A DNA stretch of 64,000 nucleotides from PCRC01 sp017848435. Lineage in GTDB: Bacteria; Pseudomonadota; Gammaproteobacteria; Burkholderiales; Burkholderiaceae_C. The stretch's first letter is position 1. Each line of letters opens with the position of its first letter. Position numbers and translations under genes: made by a program. The notes beneath the pieces were generated by a model that did no database searches, was not told the DNA's origin, and saw nothing but the letters and a program-made list of their open reading frames with translations. Of the stretch, positions 41,840 through 50,926 are shown one piece after another. The stretch lies in contig OZ260072.1 of assembly GCA_965284315.1 (NCBI GenBank), positions 2,790,001-2,854,000 of the forward strand, read 5' to 3'.

Positions 41840-43765
41840 ATGTTTGAATTCATCCGCAACCGTTCCAAAATGCTGATGATCGTGTTGGTGTTATTGATCG
41901 TTCCCTCGTTCATCCTGCTGGGTGTCGATGGCAGCACCAGACTGTCAGAAAAGGGTGTGGTGGTCGCCACGGTTGATGGACTGGACATCAAGCAGTCCGA
42001 ATGGGATGCCGCCCACAACAGCGAACTGCAACGCCTGCGGGCGTCAGTGCCTGGTTTCGACCCCAAACTGCTGGACTCCCCGGAAGCCAAGTACGCCACG
42101 TTGGAGCGACTGGTTCGCGAGCGGGTGTTGACCGTCGCCGCGAGCAAGTCCAACCTGGTGACCAGTGACCAGCGGCTGGCGCGTGACCTGCAGCAAAATC
42201 CCAGCATTGCCGGTTTGCGCCGTGCCGATGGCACGCTCGACATGGAGCGTTACAAACAGCTGGTGGGCAGTCAGGGCATGACACCGGAAATGTTCGAGGC
42301 GCGCGTTCGCAGCGATTTGTCGGTACAGCAGGTCGTTCAAGGCATCGCCGCCTCCGGTTTTTCACCTGGTGCTGTCGCCGACATGGCCCTCGCTGCGTTC
42401 CATGAAAAGCGTGAAGTGCGCGTCGCACGTTTCAACAGTGCCGACTACATCGGCAAGGTCACCCTGACCGAGGCCGACATCGAGAAGTTTTACCAGGACA
42501 ACGCCCGTCTGTTCCAGGCCCCGGAGCAAGCCAGTATCGAGTACGTGGTGCTGAACATGGAGGCGGTCAAGGCAGGCCTGACCGTGAGTGCCTCAGACGT
42601 CAAAACCTACTACGAGCAAAACTCAGCACGCCTTGTCGGTAACGAAGAACGGCGCGCCAGGCACATTCTGTTGGCTGCGGGCAAGGATGCGCCCGTGGCC
42701 GAGCGCGACAAGGCCCGTGCCCGTGCTGTTGAACTGCTGGCAGAACTGCGCAAGAACCCAGCGCGGTTCGCTGAACTGGCCAAGCAGAATTCGCAAGACA
42801 CCGGTTCAGCCTCTTCTGGTGGTGACCTCGATTTCTTTGGCCGTGGCGCCATGGCGAAGCCATTCGAAGACGCTGCATTCGCACTGAAAAAAGGTGACAT
42901 CAGCGATGTTGTTGCAACGGATTTCGGATTTCACATCATCCAGCTGACCGACATCAAGGCGCCCAAGACGCGCAGTTTTGAGGAACTCAAGCCCGAAATT
43001 GAAGCCCAGTTGCGTCAGCAGTTGGCCGCTGCCAAGTTTGCCGAAACAGCCGAAGCTTTTACCAACAGCGTGTTTGAACAGCCCGACAGCCTGCAACCCG
43101 TGGCCGACAAGCTCAAGCTGCCATTGAAGCGTGCCGACAATGTGGGGCGCCAACCCTTGCCGGGTGGCACGGGTGCGCTGTCCAATGCCAATTTCCTGGG
43201 TGCGCTGTTTGCACCAGATGCCATTGAAAAGAAGCGCAATACCGAAGCCATTGAACTGGCCCCCAACCAGCTGGTGGCCGGACGGGTGACAGCGTACACA
43301 CCTGCACGCACCCGACCTCTGACCGAGGTGCGGGAACTGGTGCGAGAACGCCTGTTGGCTCGCCGGGCGCAAGAAATGGCCCAGCGCGAAGGCGAGGCCA
43401 AATTGGCAGCCTGGTTGAAAACGCCGGCCAGTGCCGCGTTGCCTGAAACGCTGCAGGTGGCGCGCGACAAAGCGCAAACTGTGGCCCCAGCTTTGATCAA
43501 TGCCGCTCTCCGTGTGGCCCCCGACAAGCTGCCACAGCTGCTGGGGGTGACCTTGGGTGCCCAAGGGTATGCCGTCATCAGCGTTGACAAACGCCTGCCA
43601 AGAACGCCAGTGGAAACAGGTGTGGGCAAGCGCGACCAGGCGCAATACGCCAGCTGGTGGACATCGGCAGAAATGCAGGCTTACTACAAGACTCTGCAAG
43701 AGCGCTACAAAGTCAAAATCAAGGTGCCCACACCTGTGATCAACAGCAGCGACAGCGCCGGATAG
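41840..43765 (+). CDS. ppiD: Membrane-anchored peptidyl-prolyl isomerase, SurA/PpiD type
   Basis: Periplasmic folding factor attached to the inner membrane and working with YfgM at the Sec translocon. 641 residues: one membrane helix (MLMIVLVLLIVPSFILL, about 12-28), SurA-N-like helices, a parvulin PPIase domain (about 265-370: ARHILLAAGKDAPVAERD ... GGDLDFFGRGAMAKPFEDAA), and a C-terminal domain. ATG 41840 is preferred to an upstream in-frame start. Catalytic competence of the isomerase domain cannot be judged by eye. Confidence 0.9.
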   Translation: MFEFIRNRSKMLMIVLVLLIVPSFILLGVDGSTRLSEKGVVVATVDGLDIKQSEWDAAHNSELQRLRASVPGFDPKLLDSPEAKYATLERLVRERVLTVAASKSNLVTSDQRLARDLQQNPSIAGLRRADGTLDMERYKQLVGSQGMTPEMFEARVRSDLSVQQVVQGIAASGFSPGAVADMALAAFHEKREVRVARFNSADYIGKVTLTEADIEKFYQDNARLFQAPEQASIEYVVLNMEAVKAGLTVSASDVKTYYEQNSARLVGNEERRARHILLAAGKDAPVAERDKARARAVELLAELRKNPARFAELAKQNSQDTGSASSGGDLDFFGRGAMAKPFEDAAFALKKGDISDVVATDFGFHIIQLTDIKAPKTRSFEELKPEIEAQLRQQLAAAKFAETAEAFTNSVFEQPDSLQPVADKLKLPLKRADNVGRQPLPGGTGALSNANFLGALFAPDAIEKKRNTEAIELAPNQLVAGRVTAYTPARTRPLTEVRELVRERLLARRAQEMAQREGEAKLAAWLKTPASAALPETLQVARDKAQTVAPALINAALRVAPDKLPQLLGVTLGAQGYAVISVDKRLPRTPVETGVGKRDQAQYASWWTSAEMQAYYKTLQERYKVKIKVPTPVINSSDSAG

Positions 43766-43778
43766 AGCTGCCTTTTGC

Positions 43779-43784
43779 TATAAT
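43779..43784 (+). promoter_or_regulatory. tRNA-His promoter (-10)
   Basis: TATAAT with an extended -10 TG at 43776-43777, 11 bases before the tRNA start. The -35 region is weak, as usual for extended -10 promoters. Confidence 0.6.
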
Positions 43785-43795
43785 TGAAAGCTACG

Positions 43796-43871
43796 GTGGC
43801 TGTAGCTCAGTTGGTAGAGTCCAGGATTGTGATTCCTGTTGTCGTGGGTTCGAGCCCCATCAGCCACCCCA
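43796..43871 (+). tRNA. tRNA-His (GUG anticodon)
   Basis: Acceptor GTGGCTG / CAGCCAC, anticodon loop TTGTGAT with GTG, T-arm GGGTTCGAGCCCC and encoded CCA. A G at 43795 provides the tRNA-His specific extra G at position -1, opposite C73. The D-stem contains one G-U pair. Confidence 0.94.
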
Positions 43872-43876
43872 AATTT

Positions 43877-43907
43877 AAAAGCCTGTTGATTTTCAACAGG
43901 CTTTTTT
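43877..43907 (+). terminator. Rho-independent terminator after tRNA-His
   Basis: AAAAGCCTGTTGA (43877-43889) and TCAACAGGCTTTT (43893-43905) form a 13-base stem with a 3-base loop, followed by further T. Ends the tRNA-His unit and isolates the Tad locus that follows. Confidence 0.9.
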
Positions 43908-44288
43908 GTTTGAGTCAACCCGCTCTGCTAGAGAGCGTACGACCTACCCGTATTGCGCCAGGAAATTGTTTTTCATTACTGTGTTGCAGTCGGGAAATTT
44001 CTTTAATCGTGTAGTCGCGCGCGTGTCAATTGCGGCGTTAAGTCTCATTTTGTTACAGCCTATTTCGGTGACTGAACGGTAAATACAGCCCTAAGTTCAC
44101 GCTGAGACAGGGCGGTGTGCTGAGGCCTGGCATCCGCATGCCAAGGCACAACACTGAAATGGAGAACCTTGGTTCTAGTTTTTGTGCTTCGTGCATTTGC
44201 AGGCCCCGAAATCTGTCCTTATTCATCTGATTGGACAAGGACGAGGTACCTACGATGAAGGCTCCTTAAACATTTATTGGAGCTCTTC
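43908..44288 (+). promoter_or_regulatory. Long leader/promoter region of the Tad pilus locus
   Basis: 381 bases with no credible gene. It is AT-richer than flanking genes and holds several inverted repeats: TGGCATCCGCATGCCA (around 44129-44144) and AGAACC-TT-GGTTCT (44163-44176). Weak promoter-like boxes exist (TTGTTACAG, TTGCAGTC), but none is decisive. A GAGCT stretch before ATG 44289 is the only ribosome-site-like sequence. It most likely carries the flp promoter and regulatory 5' untranslated region. Confidence 0.6.
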
Positions 44289-44459
44289 ATGAAACAAGCC
44301 CTTGTCAAATTCTTCCGTGACGAAGAAGGTGCAACCGCGATTGAGTACGGCCTGATTGCTGGCCTGATTGCTGTGGTCATCATTACTGCTGTCACAACTA
44401 TCGGTACTGAATTGACGGCCACATTTCAGACCATTGCCAACAAATTGTCAGGCAGTTAA
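44289..44459 (+). CDS. flp: Flp/Fap pilin
   Basis: Major subunit of the Tad pilus. 56 residues with a short basic leader (MKQALVKFFRDEE), cleavage after Gly in EEGATAIEYGLIA, where Glu at +5 and Tyr at +6 of the mature protein are the Flp signature. The hydrophobic helix GLIAGLIAVVIITAVTTIG follows, and the Ser/Thr-rich C-terminus is a possible glycosylation region. First gene of the locus. Confidence 0.95.
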   Translation: MKQALVKFFRDEEGATAIEYGLIAGLIAVVIITAVTTIGTELTATFQTIANKLSGS

Positions 44460-44493
44460 ACCCATACGCCCTGTCAAGACGGCAGCGACAGCC

Positions 44494-44997
44494 ATGTCTA
44501 ATTTCCCTGCGCTGCTTTTGGTGTTGATTTGGTGCGCCGCGATCACCTGGTTTGACTGGAATCGCCGGCGTATCCCCAATTCTTTGGTCTCAGCCGGTTT
44601 GTGTGTCGCGGTGCTGAGTCTCGTTTTTCAAGGGCAAACGCCGCTTGGCGCTGGCCCGTGGCTGAGCTTGGTGGGGGCTGGCGCTGGCCTGCTGGTGATG
44701 CTGCCCATGTACGCACTTCGCGTTATGGCTGCCGGGGATGTCAAATTGTTTGCTGCGGTCGGCGCATTGTTTGGTGTCTGGGCCCTGCTGCCTGTATGGT
44801 TGATCGCCTCTCTGCTGGCAGGACTGCATGCCGCACTGTGGCTGTCGGCGCGACACCTGCTCCCGCAATATGCTGCGAGCCCAAGGCTTGGTGCATTCAG
44901 GCAGTTGCCCTACGGCATCCATCTCGCAGCGGGCATTGCCTGTGTGGCCTTGTGTCCAGGGATTGTCTCTGCACTCACGCCACAGGCCTTTCTTTAG
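44494..44997 (+). CDS. tadV: Prepilin peptidase of the A24 family (TadV/CpaA)
   Basis: Cleaves and perhaps methylates Flp prepilin. 167 residues with five to six membrane helices; the two catalytic aspartates are in WFDWNRRRIPN and MAAGDVKLF (the xxGD motif). It lacks the N-terminal cytoplasmic methylase loop of PilD, as usual for TadV. Between flp and cpaB, with a 34-base gap to flp. Confidence 0.93.
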   Translation: MSNFPALLLVLIWCAAITWFDWNRRRIPNSLVSAGLCVAVLSLVFQGQTPLGAGPWLSLVGAGAGLLVMLPMYALRVMAAGDVKLFAAVGALFGVWALLPVWLIASLLAGLHAALWLSARHLLPQYAASPRLGAFRQLPYGIHLAAGIACVALCPGIVSALTPQAFL

Positions 44998-45039
44998 CCT
45001 GCCAGCGACCTTCCGCACTTTTAATCTCATCTTGATGCC

Positions 45040-45987
45040 ATGAACAAAGTCACAAAACTATTGGCAGGTTTGCTGCTGTTGGCGGCGGTGCTGATTGGCC
45101 TGTATGCCTTGATGCTTGCCAGCCAATCAAAACCGTCTGCCCCTCCACCATTGGCTGCAGCCGCACCGAGCCCTGTCAACCAATACTCGGTGGTCGTTGC
45201 AAGCAAGCCGTTGTTGGCAGGTCAGCCTATTCCTGTCGACGCTGTAAGGGTAGAAAAGCTGCCCCTGCAACCCAGCAACAGTTTCAGTGACAGCGCCGAG
45301 GTGGTGGGGAAACTGCCCGTGACCGATGTCGGTGTGGGGGTTCCGTTGCTGCAAACGCATTTGTCTGGTGGTCTGGCGGGCCAGGTGGCAGAGGGTGAGC
45401 GGGCCGTTGCTGTGAACATTGACGAAGCGGTGGCTGTGGGCTATCGCATCAAGCCAGGTGACTTTGTCGATGTTTTCTTCGTTTTGAAGCAGGACAACAG
45501 TGAAATCACACCGAGTCAGTCTCGGTTGTTGTTGTCAAGGCTGCGGGTTCTGGCGACAGGCAGTACGTCAGTGAATGAAGACGCTTCCAAAGCCGATGCT
45601 GCCCGTGCACTTGCACGCACGGCCGTGTTGGCAGTTCCTGTTGCCGATGTCAACAAACTGACTCTTGCGCAGCATGCTGGCCGCCTGACCTTGGCCTTGC
45701 GCAATCCCAAGGACCATGACGTCCCATCTGAGTCCCTGTTTCCAACGGTTGCAACTGTTTTACAGGTACGTGACTTCAAACCTGGAAGCACCGATGTCGC
45801 AAGTGGCAAGGTGTTGAGCCGTGAACTGGTGGGTGCGCCTGTCAACCAGGCTTTTGCAGGTGCCAGTCTGCCTGGACTGTCTGCCAAAAATGACGGCGTT
45901 CCTGTGCGCTCAGGAGCCGTGTCCAGGAGCCGACCGGCTATCGCGGCTGAGGGCGTTGAAATCATTCGTGGAGGAGTGCGTCAATGA
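45040..45987 (+). CDS. cpaB: Tad pilus assembly protein CpaB/RcpC (SAF domain)
   Basis: 315 residues with a single N-terminal membrane helix (LLAGLLLLAAVLIGLYALMLA), a Pro-rich linker, and the SAF domain (QYSVVVASKPLLAGQPIPVDAVRV) followed by the RcpC/CpaB domain (EGERAVAVNIDEAVAVGYRIKPGDFVDVFFV). It links the secretin to the inner-membrane machine. Ends four bases into cpaC. Confidence 0.93.
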   Translation: MNKVTKLLAGLLLLAAVLIGLYALMLASQSKPSAPPPLAAAAPSPVNQYSVVVASKPLLAGQPIPVDAVRVEKLPLQPSNSFSDSAEVVGKLPVTDVGVGVPLLQTHLSGGLAGQVAEGERAVAVNIDEAVAVGYRIKPGDFVDVFFVLKQDNSEITPSQSRLLLSRLRVLATGSTSVNEDASKADAARALARTAVLAVPVADVNKLTLAQHAGRLTLALRNPKDHDVPSESLFPTVATVLQVRDFKPGSTDVASGKVLSRELVGAPVNQAFAGASLPGLSAKNDGVPVRSGAVSRSRPAIAAEGVEIIRGGVRQ

Positions 45988-47384
45988 GCGCCCAGCAATT
46001 CAAATCCATCGTGTGTACCGTGGTCGTGGGGCTCATGGCCGGCACAGGCTGGGCGCAGACCACAGGCGGAGACCTGGAGACAACGCCCATCACCGTACCG
46101 GTGCCGGTTCGGTCGTCGGGCAAGCCGCTTCAACCTTCCGTGGCCAATGCGCTGCGCCCGGTAGATGCCGTGGCAAGTGCTTTGCCTGAGCAGGTCAACC
46201 TGCAAAGTGCGCAGCAGCAGGAAATGGTTCTGTCCCGACCGATTGACCGCATTGCCATTGCCGATCCAAGTGTGGCGGATGCGCTGGTTCTGAAAGCCAA
46301 AGGCAAGCAAGGGCATGGCTCTCTGTTGCTGTTCGGCAAGCGCTCCGGGAGCACCAATTTGCTGCTCTGGTACCGCGGCCAGGCACAGGCCACCAGCATG
46401 AACCTCGTGGTGGATGGTGACGACCTCAAAGGTACCGGCCTGCGTGCCAGCGGCTCGGTGTTGACTGGTACCGCACCTGACATGGTGTCGCATGCCCAGG
46501 CCAGCGCGCTGATCCGTCAGAACCAACCTGGTGGCAAGGACGGCAAAGGCCTGATTGACCAGAGCACCGTGGCCACAGGGGGTACTGTGCAAGTGGATGT
46601 CAAGGTGGTGGAGTTCAGCAAGACGGCACTGAAGCAGGTTGGCGCGAACTTCTCTTTCGTGAAGGGCAAGTATTTCTTTGATTCGCTGTTCGGTGCCGCC
46701 ACCACGCCATTGCAGGGCGCCTTCAACCTGCTGGCGAATGTGAGTGACACCACCACCGCCAGTCTGCGGTTGCTGCAAAGCAATGGCATGGCCCGCATCC
46801 TGGCTGAACCCACGTTGGTGGCCCAGTCTGGCCACAGCGCGAGCTTTTTGGCTGGCGGGGAAATCCCCATTCCTGTACCTCAAGGTCTGGGCAGCGTGGC
46901 GATTGAATACAAGCAGTTTGGTATCGGCCTGGCCGTGACCCCGACGGTGTTGGGACCCAATCGTATTGCGCTCAAAGTAGCCCCCCATGCCAGCGATCTG
47001 GACTATGTGAATGCAGTCAATATCAATGGCAGTGCCGTGCCGGCCCTGTTGACCCGGCGTGCCGACACCACAGTGGAACTGGGCGATGGTGAGAGTTTCA
47101 TCGTGGGCGGCCTGATCAGCAAGAGCATGGTGTCCAACGTGGACAAGATCCCTTTGCTCGGTGATTTGCCCATCATTGGTGCTTTCTTCAAGAACCTGAA
47201 CTACAGGAATGAAGAAAAGGAATTGGTGATCATCGTCACGCCACGCCTGGTACGTCCATTGGCGCGCGACACGAGCCTGGCAAGCGGATTGCCAGGGGGC
47301 CGTGCTGACCAGCCCAATGCGCCGGTGTGGACGCCTTATCTCCTCGATGGTTCTGGTGATGTGCTCCCCGGGTTTTCCAAATGA
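45984..47384 (+). CDS. cpaC: Tad pilus secretin CpaC/RcpA
   Basis: Outer-membrane secretin through which the Flp pilus passes. 466 residues: signal peptide (about 1-26), N-terminal BON-like domain, then secretin segments VDVKVVEFSKTALKQVGANF, GEIPIPVPQGLGSVAIEYKQFG and DKIPLLGDLPIIGAFFKN, the conserved C-terminal core. ATGA overlap with cpaB and with cpaE. No separate lipoprotein pilotin (CpaD/RcpB) is in this locus. Confidence 0.95.
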   Translation: MSAQQFKSIVCTVVVGLMAGTGWAQTTGGDLETTPITVPVPVRSSGKPLQPSVANALRPVDAVASALPEQVNLQSAQQQEMVLSRPIDRIAIADPSVADALVLKAKGKQGHGSLLLFGKRSGSTNLLLWYRGQAQATSMNLVVDGDDLKGTGLRASGSVLTGTAPDMVSHAQASALIRQNQPGGKDGKGLIDQSTVATGGTVQVDVKVVEFSKTALKQVGANFSFVKGKYFFDSLFGAATTPLQGAFNLLANVSDTTTASLRLLQSNGMARILAEPTLVAQSGHSASFLAGGEIPIPVPQGLGSVAIEYKQFGIGLAVTPTVLGPNRIALKVAPHASDLDYVNAVNINGSAVPALLTRRADTTVELGDGESFIVGGLISKSMVSNVDKIPLLGDLPIIGAFFKNLNYRNEEKELVIIVTPRLVRPLARDTSLASGLPGGRADQPNAPVWTPYLLDGSGDVLPGFSK

Positions 47385-48646
47385 CCTACATCCCCCCCGA
47401 ACTGACGACCAGAGCGCATTCGCCAAACGAAGCGCTTCCTGAGTTTGCGCTCGTGTTTGCGCAGCCGGGTACGGCCGAGATACTGTTTGCGGCCGTGGCC
47501 AGTATGGGCAATCTGACACCACTGGCTGGCGGGGTAGACGACTGCACACGCGCGTTGGCCAGCGGGACCTGCAGGCTGGTGTTCCTTGATTTCTCGCTTT
47601 CGCAAATTGGCAAATCTACCAGCCTCGCCAAACAGCTCGCCAGTACCAGGCCAGACTTGGCCTTGGTGGCCGTCGGAAACTCGGCTGTGGCGGACTCCGT
47701 GCTGTCGGCTTTGCGTGCGGGTGTTCGTGACTTCATTGACTTGGGAAGCGCCCAGCTGGAAGCCTCTTCAATTGTTCAGAAAGCATTGGCATCGGGCCAT
47801 GTGCAAATCACAGCAGCAAGCCAAGTTGTGCGCGGTAAATTGCTGGTGGTTCTGGGTGCCAGGGCTGGCGTAGGGACCAGTTGTGCGGCCATTAACCTGG
47901 CTTTGCTGGCGCAGCGCGCCCATGGCGCAGACGGCAAGACATTGCTGCTGGATTTCGGCATTCCGGTGGCCGATGCATCGCTCTATTTGGGCCAGAAAAA
48001 AGAATTCGACCTGCTACAGGCCATCAACAGCCTTAACCGGATTGATGAAACCTTCATTGCCTCGGCCTTTGCTCGCCACAGCAGTGGCTTCGGCTTGTTA
48101 CCCATGCCCAGCCAGGCAGAGCGCATGCGGGAAATTGCTTACAGCGATGCGTTGTCATTGCTGGATTTGATGCGTGGCTTTTTCCCATTGCAGATCGCTG
48201 ATCTGGGCGGTTGCAGCGATCCCGATTTTGTTGCCGCCATGGTGAGAAATGCCGATGAGGTGTTGCTGGTGAGCGACCCTTCGGTGGGTGCCATTGTGTC
48301 GGCGCGTACCTTGGTGCAGGCGTTGGCCGAACGCGGCGCGATCATCAAGAAAATCAAGCTGCTCCTGTCCAAACACGAGGCGGCACTGGCCTTGACAGTT
48401 GTCGATGTAGCCAAACGCCTGGGCATTCAGCCTTTGGTCGAGCTACCGCAATGCCATGTACCGATGCTGCAGGCCATCAACCAGGGGCGTGCGCTTGGGG
48501 AAATTGCGCCTGCGGATGCTTACACGCAGGCGCTGGCCGCAGTGTGGCAGCACTTGGGCTGGTTGCCAGATGTCAAACCTGTCGCATCGCGGTTCGACCA
48601 AGGCCTGTTGAAAGGCTTGCGCCGGTTGATCCAACGCTCCTCCTGA
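47381..48646 (+). CDS. cpaE: Tad pilus localisation ATPase CpaE/TadZ
   Basis: 421 residues: an N-terminal receiver-like domain (about 15-130) and a MinD/ParA-type ATPase domain. The P-loop reads VVLGARAGVGTSCAAIN, so both lysines of the standard KGGxGKT motif are replaced. The Switch region (PLQIADLGGCSDPDFV) and the NADEVLLVSDPS segment are kept. TadZ directs the machine to the cell pole. Catalysis is uncertain because of the altered P-loop. Confidence 0.92.
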   Translation: MTYIPPELTTRAHSPNEALPEFALVFAQPGTAEILFAAVASMGNLTPLAGGVDDCTRALASGTCRLVFLDFSLSQIGKSTSLAKQLASTRPDLALVAVGNSAVADSVLSALRAGVRDFIDLGSAQLEASSIVQKALASGHVQITAASQVVRGKLLVVLGARAGVGTSCAAINLALLAQRAHGADGKTLLLDFGIPVADASLYLGQKKEFDLLQAINSLNRIDETFIASAFARHSSGFGLLPMPSQAERMREIAYSDALSLLDLMRGFFPLQIADLGGCSDPDFVAAMVRNADEVLLVSDPSVGAIVSARTLVQALAERGAIIKKIKLLLSKHEAALALTVVDVAKRLGIQPLVELPQCHVPMLQAINQGRALGEIAPADAYTQALAAVWQHLGWLPDVKPVASRFDQGLLKGLRRLIQRSS

Positions 48647-48664
48647 TCCAAAGAGACCACCACC

Positions 48665-49981
48665 ATGCGCAATGCAAGCTACGAATTCTCGACCGACACC
48701 AGCAGCTTTGCAGGGTCACAGCAGTTTCTGGACATCAAACAAAGTGCCCAGTCGCACCTGTTGACACGGATAGAGGAAGAGGGCCAGGAACTGACGCGCA
48801 AGCCGCGCAACACGGTTCAGCAGTTCGTTTTGACCGAGGTAGATGCTTTCATACGAAGTCGTCGCGTCCCCATCAATGACCTCGAAACGCGGGTGATTGC
48901 CGACGCCTTGTTCAAGGATCTGATGGGGCTGGGGCCACTCGAAGACCTGTTGCTCGACCCATCGATTGAAGACATTCTGTGCAATGGTCCGAAAGAAGTG
49001 TTTGTGTCGCGGGGCGGCGTGCTGGAAAAGTCGAACACCCGGTTCACCGACAGTGCCCATTTGCTGCGCATCGTGCGCCGTATTCTTGCCCCGCTTGGTC
49101 GCCGGCTGGACGAGTCCACACCCATGGTCGATGCCCGTTTGCACGACGGTGGACGACTCAACGCGATCATTGAACCGTTGGCACTGGAAGGTCCGGTGGT
49201 GTCGATCCGAAAGTTTCGCAAAGACCCGATGACACCCCAGGAACTGGTTGGGCTGGGAAGCATGAACCAGGCCATACACGACCTGCTGCAGGCGGCAGTC
49301 AAGAGCCGCTGCAACATCATCATCAGCGGCGGTACCAGTTCGGGCAAAACCTCGTTGCTGAACGCGTTGGCCAACTTCATTGGCGAGACCGAACGCATCA
49401 TCACGATTGAAGACACGGCTGAATTGAAGTTGCACCACGAGCATGTGGTGCGGCTGGAATCACGCCCTGGCGGCTTCGAAGGTACCGGCGAAGTGACGCC
49501 GCGTGACCTGATGCGCAACAGCCTGCGCATGCGACCCGATCGCGTGATTCTGGGAGAAGTCCGTGGGGGCGAGGTATTGGAGTTGTTGCAGGCCATGGGC
49601 ACCGGGCACGACGGTTCCATGGGAACCATCCATGCCAACAGTCCCCGTGAATGCTTGTACCGGATGGAAATGCTTGCCGGTTTTGCAGGCTTTCAAGGCA
49701 GTGAAAGCAGCCTGCGTCGCACGATTTCCAGCGCTGTGGATTTCATTGTGCAGATCGGCCGGCTGGCCAACGGCAAACGCCGAATTCTGTCAATCACTGA
49801 AATCACTGGCTTTGGCGACAACATCGTGTCGATGCAGGAGCTGTACCGGCACGAAACCGTCATCGGGCCCGATGGCAAGGAGCATGACCGGTGGCAGCAC
49901 CTCGGCATACCACCGCACAGCCCAAAATTGGCTGCACTGCGCCATCTCCCGGCCGGCGGAAAGGGGCACATCCATGTCTAG
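48665..49981 (+). CDS. cpaF: Tad pilus assembly ATPase CpaF/TadA
   Basis: Type II/IV secretion ATPase that powers pilus extension and possibly retraction. 438 residues: an N-terminal domain, then Walker A ISGGTSSGKTSLLNAL, Asp/His box ITIEDTAELKLHHEHVVRLE, Walker B RVILGEVRGGEVLELLQAM and TGHDGSMGTIHANSPRE. Overlaps tadB by eight bases. Confidence 0.96.
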   Translation: MRNASYEFSTDTSSFAGSQQFLDIKQSAQSHLLTRIEEEGQELTRKPRNTVQQFVLTEVDAFIRSRRVPINDLETRVIADALFKDLMGLGPLEDLLLDPSIEDILCNGPKEVFVSRGGVLEKSNTRFTDSAHLLRIVRRILAPLGRRLDESTPMVDARLHDGGRLNAIIEPLALEGPVVSIRKFRKDPMTPQELVGLGSMNQAIHDLLQAAVKSRCNIIISGGTSSGKTSLLNALANFIGETERIITIEDTAELKLHHEHVVRLESRPGGFEGTGEVTPRDLMRNSLRMRPDRVILGEVRGGEVLELLQAMGTGHDGSMGTIHANSPRECLYRMEMLAGFAGFQGSESSLRRTISSAVDFIVQIGRLANGKRRILSITEITGFGDNIVSMQELYRHETVIGPDGKEHDRWQHLGIPPHSPKLAALRHLPAGGKGHIHV

Positions 49982-50924
49982 TGGGCTGCTGTTTGTCGTG
50001 GCCATGGCGCTGACCTTCGCCGCGGTTGGTCTGTACCTGTGGCAGCGGGCGAAATGGCAAGACCAGCGCCAATCCGCCAGAACAGGACTGGACCAACTGA
50101 TGGCGCTGGAACTGAACCTGTCAATGCCGACCCCACAAGACCGTCAGGCCAGGCAACGTCGGCGAGTGATGTTTGGTGATGGCCAGCATGTGTGGGCCAG
50201 TCAACTGTTGCTCCGTGCGGGATTGGCGGATCGACCCCGCACATTGGCATTGGCTGCATTGCCTGTACTCCTGCTCGGTGCAAGCGGTGCATTGCTCCAT
50301 GGCTTGTTACTGGCCTGTGTGCTTGCGGCATTCGGCGTGGCGGTGGTGTTGGCATGGTTGAAATGGCGTGTCAGCCGACAGCGCATGGCGCTGACCCACG
50401 CCATACCCGGTTATCTGGACAGTGTGGTCCGGCTGATGACAGTCGGGCACAGTGTGCAATCGGCTTTCCAAAACGGGATAACTGCATCCGATACCCCGTT
50501 GGGAAATGCCATGGCCCATACCTCGCGCTTGCAGTCCAGTGGACTGGATCCTGACCAAGCCTTGCAGACGGTGGGGGAACTCTACGACTCCACAGAGTTG
50601 ATCCTTCTGGCCTCGATCCTGCGCATGGGCATGCGGTTTGGTGGACGGGCCGATTTGATCGTGGCGCGTGTGGCGGTGTTTATCCGTGACCGCGAGCAGG
50701 CACAACAGGAACTAATGGCCCAGTCGGCAGAAACACGCCTGTCTGCCTGGATCCTGGGCCTGCTGCCGGTCGGGCTGGCGCTCTACATCATTGCGATGAA
50801 CCCCAGTTACATCGGCCGGATGTGGACCGACCCGACCGGTCAGCACCTGCTGATCGGTGCCTTGGTCTTGCAGCTGCTGGGCGCAGCGGCCTTGTACAAA
50901 TTGGCCACATCGCTGGAGGACTGA
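49974..50924 (+). CDS. tadB: Tad pilus inner-membrane platform protein TadB
   Basis: GspF-like platform protein. 316 residues with an N-terminal helix (LLFVVAMALTFAAVGLYLW), a central pair of membrane helices and two C-terminal helices; the T2SSF motif is seen in VRLMTVGHSVQSAFQ and REQAQQELMAQSAETRLSAW. ATG 49974 sits inside the end of cpaF. tadC, the partner, follows. Confidence 0.92.
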   Translation: MSSGLLFVVAMALTFAAVGLYLWQRAKWQDQRQSARTGLDQLMALELNLSMPTPQDRQARQRRRVMFGDGQHVWASQLLLRAGLADRPRTLALAALPVLLLGASGALLHGLLLACVLAAFGVAVVLAWLKWRVSRQRMALTHAIPGYLDSVVRLMTVGHSVQSAFQNGITASDTPLGNAMAHTSRLQSSGLDPDQALQTVGELYDSTELILLASILRMGMRFGGRADLIVARVAVFIRDREQAQQELMAQSAETRLSAWILGLLPVGLALYIIAMNPSYIGRMWTDPTGQHLLIGALVLQLLGAAALYKLATSLED

Positions 50925-50926
50925 AA

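Noticed and set aside
43770..43790. TGCTATAATTGAAAG as an element copy
   Set aside because: It lacks the first core and is better explained as the extended -10 of tRNA-His.
44125..44145. Sigma-54 promoter before flp (TGGCAT...)
   Set aside because: The -12 half TTGC is absent; the sequence is a simple palindrome.
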